A stretch of 64,000 bases of DNA from Candidatus Bathyoplasma sp. NZ (GTDB lineage Bacteria; Bacillota_I; Bacilli_A; MAG-NZ), in NCBI GenBank assembly GCA_013332095.1, contig JABENI010000015.1, positions 42,100-106,099 of the forward strand, in the 5' to 3' direction. Made by a program: the position numbers and the translations under genes. This document shows, one piece after another, positions 9,733-20,012 of this stretch (position 1 is the stretch's first letter; the number at the start of each line of letters is the position of its first letter). A model generated the notes under the pieces. It ran no database searches, was not told where the DNA came from, and saw nothing but the letters and a program-made list of their open reading frames with translations.

Positions 9733-12700
9733 CTATTCGCTAGGTATAGTAGTATAAACATTGATACTATAAGTAACAATGTTTCCTGATATATCACGTA
9801 CTCGCAAATCATTTTGTCCATCGCTTAAAAGAATATCCGTTATTTGATAATTTGGTTCTACTGTTACCCATTCGTTATCATTTACTTGGTACCCTGAAAC
9901 TTCTTCATTAGATTCAAATGTATATACTGGATTGTCAACTGAATTAGCTCCTCCAGAAACTGGAGCTAATTCATCAATAGTACCATTATTAATTTGTACC
10001 CCAAAGTTTTGAATAAGTAATGCACGGTTTGTGGCACCTGTACTTCCACTACTAATGAAAATTTTATTATCTACTGAACCACCAGTATATGTATCAAAGT
10101 TTATTTTTCCAATAAAAATCCCATTCATGTATAAATCTGCCTGCGGTAATATTCCTCCTGCTCCTTCATCTGCAGGAATACGAGCTTCAAAATTTAGTGG
10201 GTCTCCAACTTTTACTATTGGTAAATCTACAAGTTCCGAACCTCCTATAGCAGTAACACCAGTAGCACCATTTAGAATCATAGTCCTTCCGGGATGCTGC
10301 TATTTCTAAATACTCACCTGTATAATCAATACTAATACCATATCGTCGCTGATCAGTCCTACCTGGAATTGTTTCAAATTGTAATCCTAAATATCCCCCA
10401 TAGTCTACCGCTTGAGAGTTTCCTGCATAATTCCCAGTATTAGGATCTCCTATTCCTGCATAAGTTCCTCCAGAAGGAAGTATAAGTTCCCCTCTAAAAA
10501 TTCCACCGTAGTTGTATAAATCATTATAATTAGCATCGCTCAATAATTTTCCCATTTGAACGATATTCTGACTATTATCATCTAACTGTTGGAGCACTTT
10601 TACTTGTTCTCCATCAATCTCAAGATCATAAATCCTATAACAGTATGCGCCCTCACCGTATTCGTTATTACAATTTCCATCTGCGTCTAATAAACCTGGA
10701 GTTACTTGCTCTGTTGTTCCGAAATACTTTCAATTAGAATCGATTCCATCTCCTGGCTCTGTATCATATTCCCATGGAAGTAATCCTTTTGATGCATAAA
10801 ACATAGCGTTATCACCACCAGTTGCCTTTCCCTCAATTGGAAACGCACCACTTACATCGTCTTCAATATCTTTAAGCACTAACTGATGTGGTAAATTGTC
10901 TCCGATAGAAACAGTATATTCACCATCAACAGGAGGGTCGATTGTTATAAAATTACCTCCATCTAATGAGTATTCTACTATTGACTCATTTGTTGTAAAA
11001 ACATACTCTTGCGCTAATGTCCAATTTCCTTTCGTTATTATAGGTATTGTTGCTATTTTTGCTATAAATGTTGCGCTTACTTCTGTAGCTACATTTCCTG
11101 CTGCATCGCTTACATTATATTTTACTACTATATCTCTTACTTCTGTTAATTCTGTTCTTGCTGCTGTTAAATCTGCTAATAAAGTTGTTCCATCTGCTTT
11201 GTAATATGTACTACTACATCATCACTTATATCTCCATCTATATCATCATTTGCTGTTGCTTCTGGTGCTATCCAAGTTGCCGCATCTACTGTATTTACTG
11301 CTCCTCCTGCTACTGAATCTAATATTGGTACTGTTTTATCTACTGTTACTGTACTTGAATTTGTTGTTGCTGTTACTGGTATCCCAGCATGGCCTGCTAA
11401 ATCAGCAAATGTTATGTTAATTTCTGCTAGTCCTTCAGGAGTTTCTGCTGTTACTATATAAGTTGCCATATATTCATTTCCACTTCCTGTTACTGTTACT
11501 GCTTGTCCTGCCATTCTTACTGATGGTGTTACTGTTGGTATTGTTAATAACAATTCACTAGTTGTTAACCTTAAGGTAATAGTATCTCCTATTTTTGCTG
11601 ATGTTGGATTATCGTTATCACTTTCTATTGTTGCTTCTAATGTTGGTGCTGTTTTATCTATGGTTACTGTACTTGAATTGGTTGTTGTTACCACAGTACC
11701 AGCGTTCCCTGCTTCATCAGTATATGTTATGTTAATTCCTGCTACTCCTTCTGGAGTTCCTGCTACAACTTGATATGTTGCCGTATATTTATCTCCACTT
11801 CCTGTTACTATTGCTGACTGTCCGGCTATTGTTACTGTTGGTGTTTGGAGGTTCTTATTAGCTGTTATATCTACTGTAATTGTATCTCCTAATTTTGCTA
11901 ATGATGTATTATGATTATCACTTTCTATTGTTACTGCTTCTAATGTTGGTACACTTTTATCTACTGTTACTGTACTTGAATTTGTTGTTGCTGTTACAGG
12001 AATAATTGGGCTCTGATTATCATGATTATATAATATTTCAAATTCTACTACTCCTTCTGGAGTTTCTGCTGATACTATATGAGTTGCATAATATGCATTT
12101 GAGTTTCTTCTTACTGTTGCAGTTTGCCTTGCTATTGTTACGATTGGTGGTTGTAACCCGCCAGTTATTGTTAAAGTTATTGTGTCTCCTACTTTTGCAA
12201 TTGATCCATTAGAACTTGTCCATATATTAACATTTCCTATAGGTATATTGTAAATAATTTCAATTATACTGTTATTTGTTGTTTCAGTTATTGGTACGCC
12301 AACGTTCCCTGCCTTATCAATAAATCTTACGTAAATTTCTGCTTCTCCGTCTGGAGTTCCTACTAATACTGTATATGTTGCAGTATATGTATCTCCACTT
12401 CCCGTTACTGTTGCTCTTTGTCCTGCTATAGTTACTATGGGTCTTTGTATGTCTTCACTAGCTGTTATTGATAAAGTTATTGTACTTCCTATATATCCTT
12501 TTGAAGGAGTGCCATAATCACTTTCTATTATTGCTGTTGATAAAGTTGGTACCGTTTTATCTACTGTTACTGTGCTTGAATCTGTTGTTGCTGTTACTGC
12601 TGTACCAGCATTACCTGCTAAATCAGTATATGTTATGTTAATTGCTGCTACTCCTTCTACAGTTTCCTCTACCACTGTATAAGTTGCAGTATAATTCATC

Positions 12701-12982
12701 CCACTTCCTGTTACTGTTGTTGATTCTCCTGCTATCGTTACTGTTGGTGTTTGGATGTTCTCATCAGCTATTATCGATAAAGTTATTGTATCTGCTAATT
12801 TGGCAAATTCTGTATTATTTGTATTATTACTTGATATTTCTACTGTTGGTAAGGTTGGTGCAGTGATGTCTACTGCTGCATTTACTTCTTGTTCTAAAAA
12901 CCTTGGTGTTAAGAATGCTACTACTGTTAACGTTATTATCATTAAAACCCATTCCTTTAAAAATAATTCTTCTTTCTTTCAT
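9733..12982 (-). pseudogene. Adhesin-like Ig-repeat surface protein, copy A, inactivated
   Basis: Collinear with the intact copy at 14039-17581 but broken at four places. (1) A net 5-base loss near 12945 between the start and the signal peptide. (2) A one-base loss near 11207, where the DUF5011-like domain goes out of frame. (3) A TGA at 10732-10730 where the intact copy has TGG. (4) A frameshift near 10290. The start region also has a weaker ribosome site (AAGAGG against AGGAGG). The residual frames encode five Ig-like repeats against six in copy B; the second repeat of B has no counterpart here. The C-terminal 180 residues remain well conserved, so inactivation looks recent, or the copy acts as a sequence reservoir for recombination with copy B. 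Confidence 0.85.
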
Positions 12983-13021
12983 AAAAAAACCTCTTTTAGG
13001 TTTATTTACATTTATTTCCAT

Positions 13022-14038
13022 TTAATACTATTTATTATAGCGTATTATTTTTAAAAAAAAGGTTTTTTGATATTTAATATATTATTTTTATATTTTTTCC
13101 TTTATTTGTCGTTAAAATATTTGTGGTTGCAAATTTCATATAATTTTCTGTTATTTCGCTATTGTCAATTTTGCATAAATTCTACTTTTCTCTTTTCAAT
13201 TACTGCTGTTTTAGTTCAACTGCTGTTGCTTCATATTCACTCTAAACTACTAACAAAATTATTGCTTTATCATAATCAGATACTGTCATAATATTGATAT
13301 ATATTTAAACATTAGTGTCCAGATTATTTACTCTTCTGTTCTAATATCAAAGTTTGTTCCATTTTCATCAAAATACCTTAATCTGAATCAATAAATTGAG
13401 TTTCTTATTCTAAGTGTATGGTTGTTAATCATTTAATGCTTATGCTCACGCATACATTTAACTTTTCTATGGTATATTACTATTTTAGCATTATAAAAAT
13501 ATCTTTTTGCCTATCAATATCATAATTTTATTCATCTTTCAAAATCTATAATTTCAGAAATTTTCTACATATATCTATTTATCCAAATTATTTTTCATCT
13601 ACTAATATGCTTTAAATTCTTCATCTCTAAATATATTATAAATGATTAGTGTCATTGAGCATCTCAATAGTTCCACTATCTATTGCTGTTTATCCTAGTA
13701 CTTATTTTGTGCTAGGTATATCTGTCGGTAATTATATCAATAGTTGCATCTTTTTTCATTGCTTATTTTCTAATTTTAAATATATTATTATTTTCTCAAA
13801 ATGTAGTGTTTTTAAAAAAAAGGGTTGCTAATTAGCACCCTTTTTTTTAAATTATAAACTTTTTTTCGCTACTAAATATACTTGTTATTATCAATTCCTA
13901 ATAAATGCTAGGCATATCATTAATATTAATAATGTTATATCAATCCAAATTTACTCCGATATTTCCTATTCTCTTTACTATGATAAAATGTATAACTATC
14001 TTATTCTATCTGTATTATATATGCTTTGTCTATTCCTG
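13022..14038. other. Spacer between array units A and B
   Basis: Contains the upstream flank of unit A (13040-13300, repeated at 17640-17880) and the downstream flank of unit B (13590-14038, repeated at 9290-9732 and in part at 18180-18400). No gene is supported; the short frames here differ between copies. Confidence 0.65.
13813..13848 (-). terminator. Array terminator, copy B
   Basis: Hairpin GGGTTGC TAATTA GCACCC between an A-run and a T-run, 190 bases past the stop of the intact adhesin-like gene; usable in both directions. Confidence 0.7.
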
Positions 14039-17000
14039 CTATTCGCTAGGTGGAGTTGTGTCAACATTGATACTATATGTAACAATGTTTCCTGAAATAT
14101 CACGTACTCTCAAATCATTTTGTCCATCGCTTAATAAAATATCAGCTATTTGGAAAGTTGGTTCTACAGTTATCCAATTTTCATCATTTACTTGGTATCC
14201 TGAAACTTCTTCATTCGATTCAAATATATATATTGGATTGTCAACCACATTAGCTCCTCCAGAAATTGGAGCTAAAACATCAATATCACCATTATTAATT
14301 TGTGTCCCAAAGTTTTCAATAATTATTGCTCTATTTGTCCCGCCTGTACTTCCACTACCAATGGAAACTTTATTACCTGTTGATCCACCACCAAATGTGC
14401 CAAAGTTCATTTCTCCAATATAAATTCCATTCGTATATATCTCTGCCTTAGGTAATAGTCCTATTGCTCCTGCTGTTTTAGGAATACGAATCTCAAAATC
14501 TAGTGGGTCTCCAAGTTTTACTATTGGTAAATTTACAGTTTGTGAACCTCCAATAGTAGTAACATCAGTAGCACCATTTAAAACTATACTCCCATCAGGT
14601 GTAATTATTTTTACATTCCCACCTTCATAAGTAATATTTAAACCATAACGCCTCTTCGTACCACCACCTGGAATCATTTCAGGTTCAAATTGTAATCCTA
14701 CAAATGCACCATACTCTACCACTTGAGAGTTTCCTGCATAATTCCCAGTATTAGGGTCTCCTATTCCTGCATACGTATTTCCATAAGGAAGTATAACTCT
14801 CCCTCTAACAGATCCACCATTACTGTATAAATTATTATAATCGTCTACATCCAATTGTCTAATCGTCTGTAAAATAACAGTAGAACTATCATCTAACTGT
14901 TGGAGCACTTTTACTTGTTCTCCATCAACATCAAGATAATAAATCTTATAGCAAGCTGCTCCCTCACCGTACTCATTCTGACAATTTCCATCTCCATCTA
15001 ATATATCTGAAGTTATCGATCCTGTTCCGGTATATTCCCAATTAGCATCACTGTCCCATGGAAGTAATCCTTTAGAAGCGTAAAACATTAGGTTATCATT
15101 ACCAGTTGCTTTTGCCTCAATTGGCAATGAATCACTTAAATCATCTTCAATATCTTTAAGCACTAACTGATGTGGTAAATTGTCTCCGATAGAAACAGTG
15201 TATTCACCACCAATAGGAGAGTCGATTGCTATAAAAGTACCTCCATCTAATGAGTATTCTACTATTGACTCATTTGCTGTAAAAATATACTCTTGCGCTA
15301 ATGTCCAATTTCCTCTCGTTATTATAGGTGTTGTTGCTATTCTAAATGTTGCGCTTACTTCTGGTGTTGCATTTCCTGCTGCATCGCTTACGTTATATTT
15401 TACTACTATATCTCTTATTTCTGTTAATTCTGTTCTTGCTGCTGTTAAATCTGCTAATAAAGTTGTTCCATCTGCTTTGTAATATGTTACTACTACATCA
15501 TCACTTATATCTCCATCTATATCATCATTTGCTGTTGCCTCTGGTGCTATCCAAGTTGCCACATCTACTGTATTTACTGCTCCTCCTGCTACTGAGTCTA
15601 ATTCCGGTGCTGTTTTATCTACTGTTACTGTACTTGAATTGGTTGTTGCTGTTACTAGTATACCAGCATGGCCTGCTAAATCAGCAAATGTTATGTTAAT
15701 TTCTGCTAGTCCTTCAGGAGTTTCTGCTGTTACTATATAAGTTACCATATATTCATTTCCACTTCCTGTTACTGTTACTGCTTGTCCTGCTATTCTTACT
15801 GTTGGGGTTACTGTTGGTATTGTTAATAACAATTCACTAGTTGTTAACCTTAAGGTAATAGTATCTCCTATTTTTGCTGATGTTGGATTATCGTTATCAC
15901 TTTCTATTGTTACTACTTCTAATGTTGGTGTTGTTTTATCTATGGTTACTGTACTTGAATTGGTTGTTGTTACCACAGTACCAGCGTTCCCTGCCTCATC
16001 AGCATATGTTATGTTAATTCCTGCTTCTCCTTCTGGAGTTCCGGCTACTACTGTATATGTTGCCGTATATTTATTTCCACTTCCTGTTACTATTGCTGTT
16101 TGTCCAGCTATTGTTACTGTTGGTGTTTGGAGGTCCTTATTAGCTGTTATAGCTACTGTAACTGTATCTCCTACTTTTGCAAATGATGTATTATGATTAT
16201 CACTTTCTATTGTTACTGCTTCTAATGTTGGTATAGTACTATCTACTGTTACTGTACTTGAATCTGTTGTTGTTGTAATTGGAATAGTTTTCACATCATC
16301 ACGATATTGGTATAATACTTCAAATTCTACTACTCCTTCAGGAGTTTCAGCTGTTACTATATGAGTCGCAAGATAATAAAAACCTATATCTCTTTGTACT
16401 GCTGCAGTTTGCCCTGCTATTGTTACCATTGGCGGTTCTAAATCAGATACTGATGTCATAGTTAAAGTTATTGTATCTCCTACTTTTGCAAATGATTCAC
16501 TAGAATCTGATGATATCCAAACTTGTGATGAAACTTCATTGGTGTGAATTGTAACTGTACTGTTATTTGTTGTTTCAGTTATTGGTACACCAAGGTTCCC
16601 TGCCATATCAATAAATCTTACGTAAATTTCTGCTTCACCTCTTGGAGTTCCCCTTAATACTGTATATGTTGCAGTATATGTATTTCCACTTCCCGTTACT
16701 GTTGCTGATTGTCCTGCTATTGTTACTACGGGTCTTTGGATGTCCTCACTAGCTGTTATCGATAGAATTACTGTATCACCTTGATATACTGTATAAGGTG
16801 CATCACTTTCTATTGTTACTGCTTCTAATGTTGGTACTGTTTTATCTACTGTTACTGTACTTGAATTTGTTGTTGTTGTTACTGGAATACCTGTGTTACC
16901 CGCCAGATCTTCATACGTTACGTTAATTGCTACTTCTCCTTCTGGAGTTGTCGCTACTACTGTATAATATGAAAAGAATTTCGTATAATTACTCTCCCAA

Positions 17001-17581
17001 AGTACTAATACAGTTCCTGTTTCTTCTGCATGTGTTGTTGTTGGTATTTTGATGCTCTCACTAGCTGTGATTGTATATCTTACTCTATCTCCTACTTTTG
17101 CTAATTCTAGGTAATTACTAACTTTTACTTCTAGTAGTGTTGGTGCCGTTTTATCTATTGTTACTGTACTTGAATCTGTAGTTTCTGTTTCTACCGTACC
17201 AGAGTTACCTGCTATGTCAGCATATGTTATGTTAATTCCTGCTACTTCTTCTACAGTTTCCTCTACTACTATATAAGTAGCTGAATATGTATCTCCACTT
17301 CCTGTTACTGTTGCTGATTGTCCTGCTATTGTTACTATTGGTGTTTGGATGTCCTCATTAGCTATTATCGATAAAGTTATTGTATCTGCTAATTTGGCAA
17401 ATTCTATATTATTTGTATTATTACTTGATATTTCTACTGTTGGTAATGTTGGTGCTGTGGTGTCTACTGCTGCATTTACTTCTTTTTCTAAAAACCTTGG
17501 TGTTAAGAATGCTACTACTGTTAATGTTATTATCATCAATAAGTAACCCATTCCTTTAAAAATAATTCTTCTTTCTTTCAT
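14039..17581 (-). CDS. Intact secreted Ig-repeat adhesin-like surface protein, copy B
   Basis: 1,180 residues if translation starts at the ATG at 17581. That start has AGGAGG 7 bases before it; an ATG 13 codons upstream has none. Residues about 1-38 are an uncleaved or cleaved N-terminal hydrophobic signal. Then come six repeats of about 95-105 residues, each with the pattern 'AKVGDTITL...TPTVTIAGQ...VTGSG..YTATY.V...TPEG...I...D.AGN.G', ending in SSTVTVDKT. They resemble bacterial Ig-like domains. A DUF5011-like Ig domain follows (ATANDDIDGDIS). The last ~430 residues are beta-rich and lectin-like in composition but not identified, ending in a conserved SGYQVNDENWITVEP block. There is no LPXTG or C-terminal membrane helix, so attachment is unclear. 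Likely adhesin or surface coat; function inferred. Confidence 0.85.
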   Translation of the reverse strand: MKERRIIFKGMGYLLMIITLTVVAFLTPRFLEKEVNAAVDTTAPTLPTVEISSNNTNNIEFAKLADTITLSIIANEDIQTPIVTIAGQSATVTGSGDTYSATYIVVEETVEEVAGINITYADIAGNSGTVETETTDSSTVTIDKTAPTLLEVKVSNYLELAKVGDRVRYTITASESIKIPTTTHAEETGTVLVLWESNYTKFFSYYTVVATTPEGEVAINVTYEDLAGNTGIPVTTTTNSSTVTVDKTVPTLEAVTIESDAPYTVYQGDTVILSITASEDIQRPVVTIAGQSATVTGSGNTYTATYTVLRGTPRGEAEIYVRFIDMAGNLGVPITETTNNSTVTIHTNEVSSQVWISSDSSESFAKVGDTITLTMTSVSDLEPPMVTIAGQTAAVQRDIGFYYLATHIVTAETPEGVVEFEVLYQYRDDVKTIPITTTTDSSTVTVDSTIPTLEAVTIESDNHNTSFAKVGDTVTVAITANKDLQTPTVTIAGQTAIVTGSGNKYTATYTVVAGTPEGEAGINITYADEAGNAGTVVTTTNSSTVTIDKTTPTLEVVTIESDNDNPTSAKIGDTITLRLTTSELLLTIPTVTPTVRIAGQAVTVTGSGNEYMVTYIVTAETPEGLAEINITFADLAGHAGILVTATTNSSTVTVDKTAPELDSVAGGAVNTVDVATWIAPEATANDDIDGDISDDVVVTYYKADGTTLLADLTAARTELTEIRDIVVKYNVSDAAGNATPEVSATFRIATTPIITRGNWTLAQEYIFTANESIVEYSLDGGTFIAIDSPIGGEYTVSIGDNLPHQLVLKDIEDDLSDSLPIEAKATGNDNLMFYASKGLLPWDSDANWEYTGTGSITSDILDGDGNCQNEYGEGAACYKIYYLDVDGEQVKVLQQLDDSSTVILQTIRQLDVDDYNNLYSNGGSVRGRVILPYGNTYAGIGDPNTGNYAGNSQVVEYGAFVGLQFEPEMIPGGGTKRRYGLNITYEGGNVKIITPDGSIVLNGATDVTTIGGSQTVNLPIVKLGDPLDFEIRIPKTAGAIGLLPKAEIYTNGIYIGEMNFGTFGGGSTGNKVSIGSGSTGGTNRAIIIENFGTQINNGDIDVLAPISGGANVVDNPIYIFESNEEVSGYQVNDENWITVEPTFQIADILLSDGQNDLRVRDISGNIVTYSINVDTTPPSE

Positions 17582-18599
17582 AAAAAAACCTCCTTTAGAT
17601 TTATTTACATTTTTTTCCATTTAACTCTATTCATTATAGCATATTATTTTAAAAAAAAAGGTTTTTTGATATTTAATATATTATTTTTATATTTTTTCCT
17701 TTATTTGTCGTTAAAATATTTGTGGTTGCAAATTTCATATAATTAGCTGTTATTTCGCTATTATCAATTTTGTATAAATTCTACTTTTCTCTTTTCAATT
17801 ACTGTTGTTTCAGTTCAACACTGTTGCTTCATATCCATTCTAAACTATTAACAATATCGTTGTTTCATCCTCATTAATTATTGTCACAATTTTAATAAAA
17901 ATCTTACACCCAAGTATTTAATTATATTCTTCTCTCTCGCATAAAAATTTGTTTATCTTCATCTATTTCCTTGAACCTAAATCAATAACTTGAACTCCTC
18001 TTTTAGTTTATATTTCCAAATCATTTAAGATTAAGCCCCCTATAAATTAAACTTTGTTATGATATTTTATTATTGCAGAAATATTTTTTTGCTTATTCGT
18101 TATCTTAATTAATTTATTCCTTAAATTCCCAACTTTAAAAAAGTTTCAGCATTTCAATGTCTTCATATCAAGTTATTTTTCATCTACGACTATTTTTAAA
18201 TACTTCATCTCTATATATGTAAATGTGTCTAGTAGTTGATTATACCAATAGCTCCATTATCTATTGCTGTTTCTATTACTCCAATATTTTATCCTAAATA
18301 TGGATGCCAATAATATATTAATTGTTACAAATCCTCTTTTCACTGCTTATTTTAGTTTAAATGTATTTTTTCAGAAAAAAAGGTTTGCTCATTTGCAACC
18401 CTTTTTTGAATTTAAAATTTTTTTTGCTACTAAATAAACTTGTTATTGTTAATTCTTAATAAATTTTATGCATCTATCAGTGTCAAAAATATTATATAAG
18501 TGCTAAATGTATCTCCAATTTCCCTATTCCATCTATTGTATGATGATGTACTATCTACTACTAAATTATTCTATTTACTATCTATCTGCTTATTCATTA
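17582..18599. other. Spacer between array unit B and relic C
   Basis: 17640-17880 repeats the upstream flank at 13040-13300, and 17980-18400 repeats parts of 13380-13850 in decayed form. No gene is visible. Confidence 0.6.
18375..18407 (-). terminator. Array terminator, degraded copy C
   Basis: GGTTTGC TCAT TTGCAACCC hairpin between an A-run and a T-run at the position matching terminators A and B. Confidence 0.5.
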
Positions 18600-18957
18600 A
18601 TACTATTCATTAAGTGTAGTTGTATCTCCATCAATACTATATGTAGCAATGTTTCCTGCTATATCATTTATATTACATTTGACTACTATATTTCTTTTTG
18701 TTGCTAATTCTTCTCTTACTACCTTTAGATCTCCTAATGAAGTTGTTACTATGTAATCACTTGTATCTTTATAATATTGTCAGTTGTTGTTATTGGTATA
18801 TCAATATAGCCTGCATCATCATTAGATATTATGTTAATTGCTGCTATTCCTTTTGACGTATTTCGTATACATCAAAATATGTACATAACTATTACTTACC
18901 TATGAAAGATTTCCGCCGTTGCTGGTTGTCCTGTTTTATTGTTATTGGCATTGTTGT
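18600..18957 (-). pseudogene. Relic of a third adhesin-like copy
   Basis: On the minus strand the last codons read NDIAGNIATYSIDGDTTTLN and a stop, matching the end of the intact copy (RDISGNIVTYSINVDTTPPS). Upstream, around 18690-18790, DUF5011-like and Ig-repeat fragments follow out of frame. Around 18915-18957 a piece resembles the VTIAGQxATV core of an Ig repeat. The body of the gene is deleted and the remnant ends against mcrC. Confidence 0.7.
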
Positions 18958-18959
18958 TA

Positions 18960-20012
18960 CTATTCCACTAACGACAACAATCTATTTGATATTTCTCCCC
19001 ATTCTGCATTGAGATTTAAAGTTCTTATAGCAATTTCACTATCTATTACTGGAAAATCAGCATTAACGTCTTTTTCAATAGTAGGATACAACAACATTCC
19101 CTTGACCTCACCTGAAAATTTACTGTTTTTAATGTACGCAAAAATTTGAAAAAGATGGCTACTACGCACTTTTTCAATTTGCGACTCTTTTCCTCGGTAA
19201 CTTAAAACAAGCGTTTCACTATAAAATTTAGTATCGATTATCAGTTGTCTTTTTTTATCTTCAACGACTATGTCAGTCCTCATCTGTGGCAGTAAAACTA
19301 ATTCTTCAGCATTTATTTCTCTTGACAATTCCCATTTCATTCTCGGAGAATGAATTTTGTATTTTTTGGGGTCTAAATGTAGACGGTAAAAATTTAGGAC
19401 AAACTTTTCGTACAAATTTGCCATTTGTCTATCTCTAATAAAATCAGAAAACAAAAATTGATTATCTTTTTCTTCAGTAATTAACCCCTGATAGATCATC
19501 TCACTAATATTTATTAACATCCGGTAATGATAATTATTTTGATTGTACCTCAGTGATGAAAATAATTGCTTAGAAAATTTAATATTTTCTACATTTGAAA
19601 AATGTAAACGATGTTTCAATAAGTCTTTTTTTAAACCAATATCTAATTTAGGTACTTTTATCAAAATATTAATAGTTGCTTTTACAATCTGATTGAGTTC
19701 GGTGTTTTCAGAAAAATTATCATATTGGCATATCATCCTACCACTACGGATAGTCTGTCCCTTAGTTGATTCTGCTATTTTAATTTTTCCTCTGAGCGTC
19801 GAAAGTGGTTCAGTTTCTTCAACATAGTATTTATTTAACCCTCTTTTAATGATGCTTTTGGTTCCGTTGATATAGATTCTGGCAAATAAATTGTAAATAT
19901 TATCAAATTTTTCACTACCTAAAAGAATATTATCAGACTGTTTAAGAGTCTTCCAAGCGTAACAGAGCATATAATATATATTTTTTATCGGTATTGGAGG
20001 TTTACGACTCAT
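18960..20012 (-). CDS. mcrC: McrC-type subunit of a modification-dependent (type IV) restriction enzyme
   Basis: 350 residues. McrC supplies the nuclease of McrBC, which cuts DNA containing modified cytosine when driven by the McrB GTPase. The PD-(D/E)XK site is visible as D247 in MRTDIVVED and D260-T-K262 in IIDTKFY. The N-terminal IPIKNIYYMLCYAW block is typical of the family. Its ATG overlaps the TGA of mcrB (shared ATGA, 20009-20012), so the two are translationally coupled. The gene ends next to the third adhesin relic, suggesting insertion beside the array. Target modification is not deducible from sequence alone. Confidence 0.93.
   Translation of the reverse strand: MSRKPPIPIKNIYYMLCYAWKTLKQSDNILLGSEKFDNIYNLFARIYINGTKSIIKRGLNKYYVEETEPLSTLRGKIKIAESTKGQTIRSGRMICQYDNFSENTELNQIVKATINILIKVPKLDIGLKKDLLKHRLHFSNVENIKFSKQLFSSLRYNQNNYHYRMLINISEMIYQGLITEEKDNQFLFSDFIRDRQMANLYEKFVLNFYRLHLDPKKYKIHSPRMKWELSREINAEELVLLPQMRTDIVVEDKKRQLIIDTKFYSETLVLSYRGKESQIEKVRSSHLFQIFAYIKNSKFSGEVKGMLLYPTIEKDVNADFPVIDSEIAIRTLNLNAEWGEISNRLLSLVE

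Larger units (their letters stand above)
9200..18960 (-). repeat. Tandem array of adhesin gene units (three copies in different states)
   Basis: The same non-coding flanks recur three times: the motif CATCTACTAATAT or close variants near 9294, 13590 and 18180, and a GC-containing hairpin near 9517, 13822 and 18382. The promoter-side flank (GTTAAAATATTTGTGG and surroundings) occurs near 13110 and 17710. The repeated unit is therefore promoter + gene + terminator, about 4.30 kb for unit A and about 4.59 kb for unit B. The difference is explained by one extra Ig-like repeat in B. Unit C is reduced to a short remnant ending against mcrC. Tandem duplication by unequal recombination is the likely origin. 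Confidence 0.8.

Noticed and set aside
10730..10732. In-frame TGA where the intact paralogue has TGG (Trp), hinting at a UGA-Trp code
   Set aside because: uvrB, dnaE, mcrB, the ytxK-like gene and the AAA gene end in TGA, and intact genes use TGG for Trp. The copy also has frameshifts, so this is a pseudogene lesion.
15346..15699. Long plus-strand frames opposite the adhesin genes (Leu/Val-rich)
   Set aside because: They mirror Thr/Val-rich repeats on the coding strand; no ribosome sites and low complexity.
9511..18407. Three similar GC-containing hairpins as a CRISPR-like array
   Set aside because: They are about 4.3-4.6 kb apart, sit at equivalent ends of duplicated units and have terminator structure; no short regularly spaced repeats occur anywhere in the window.
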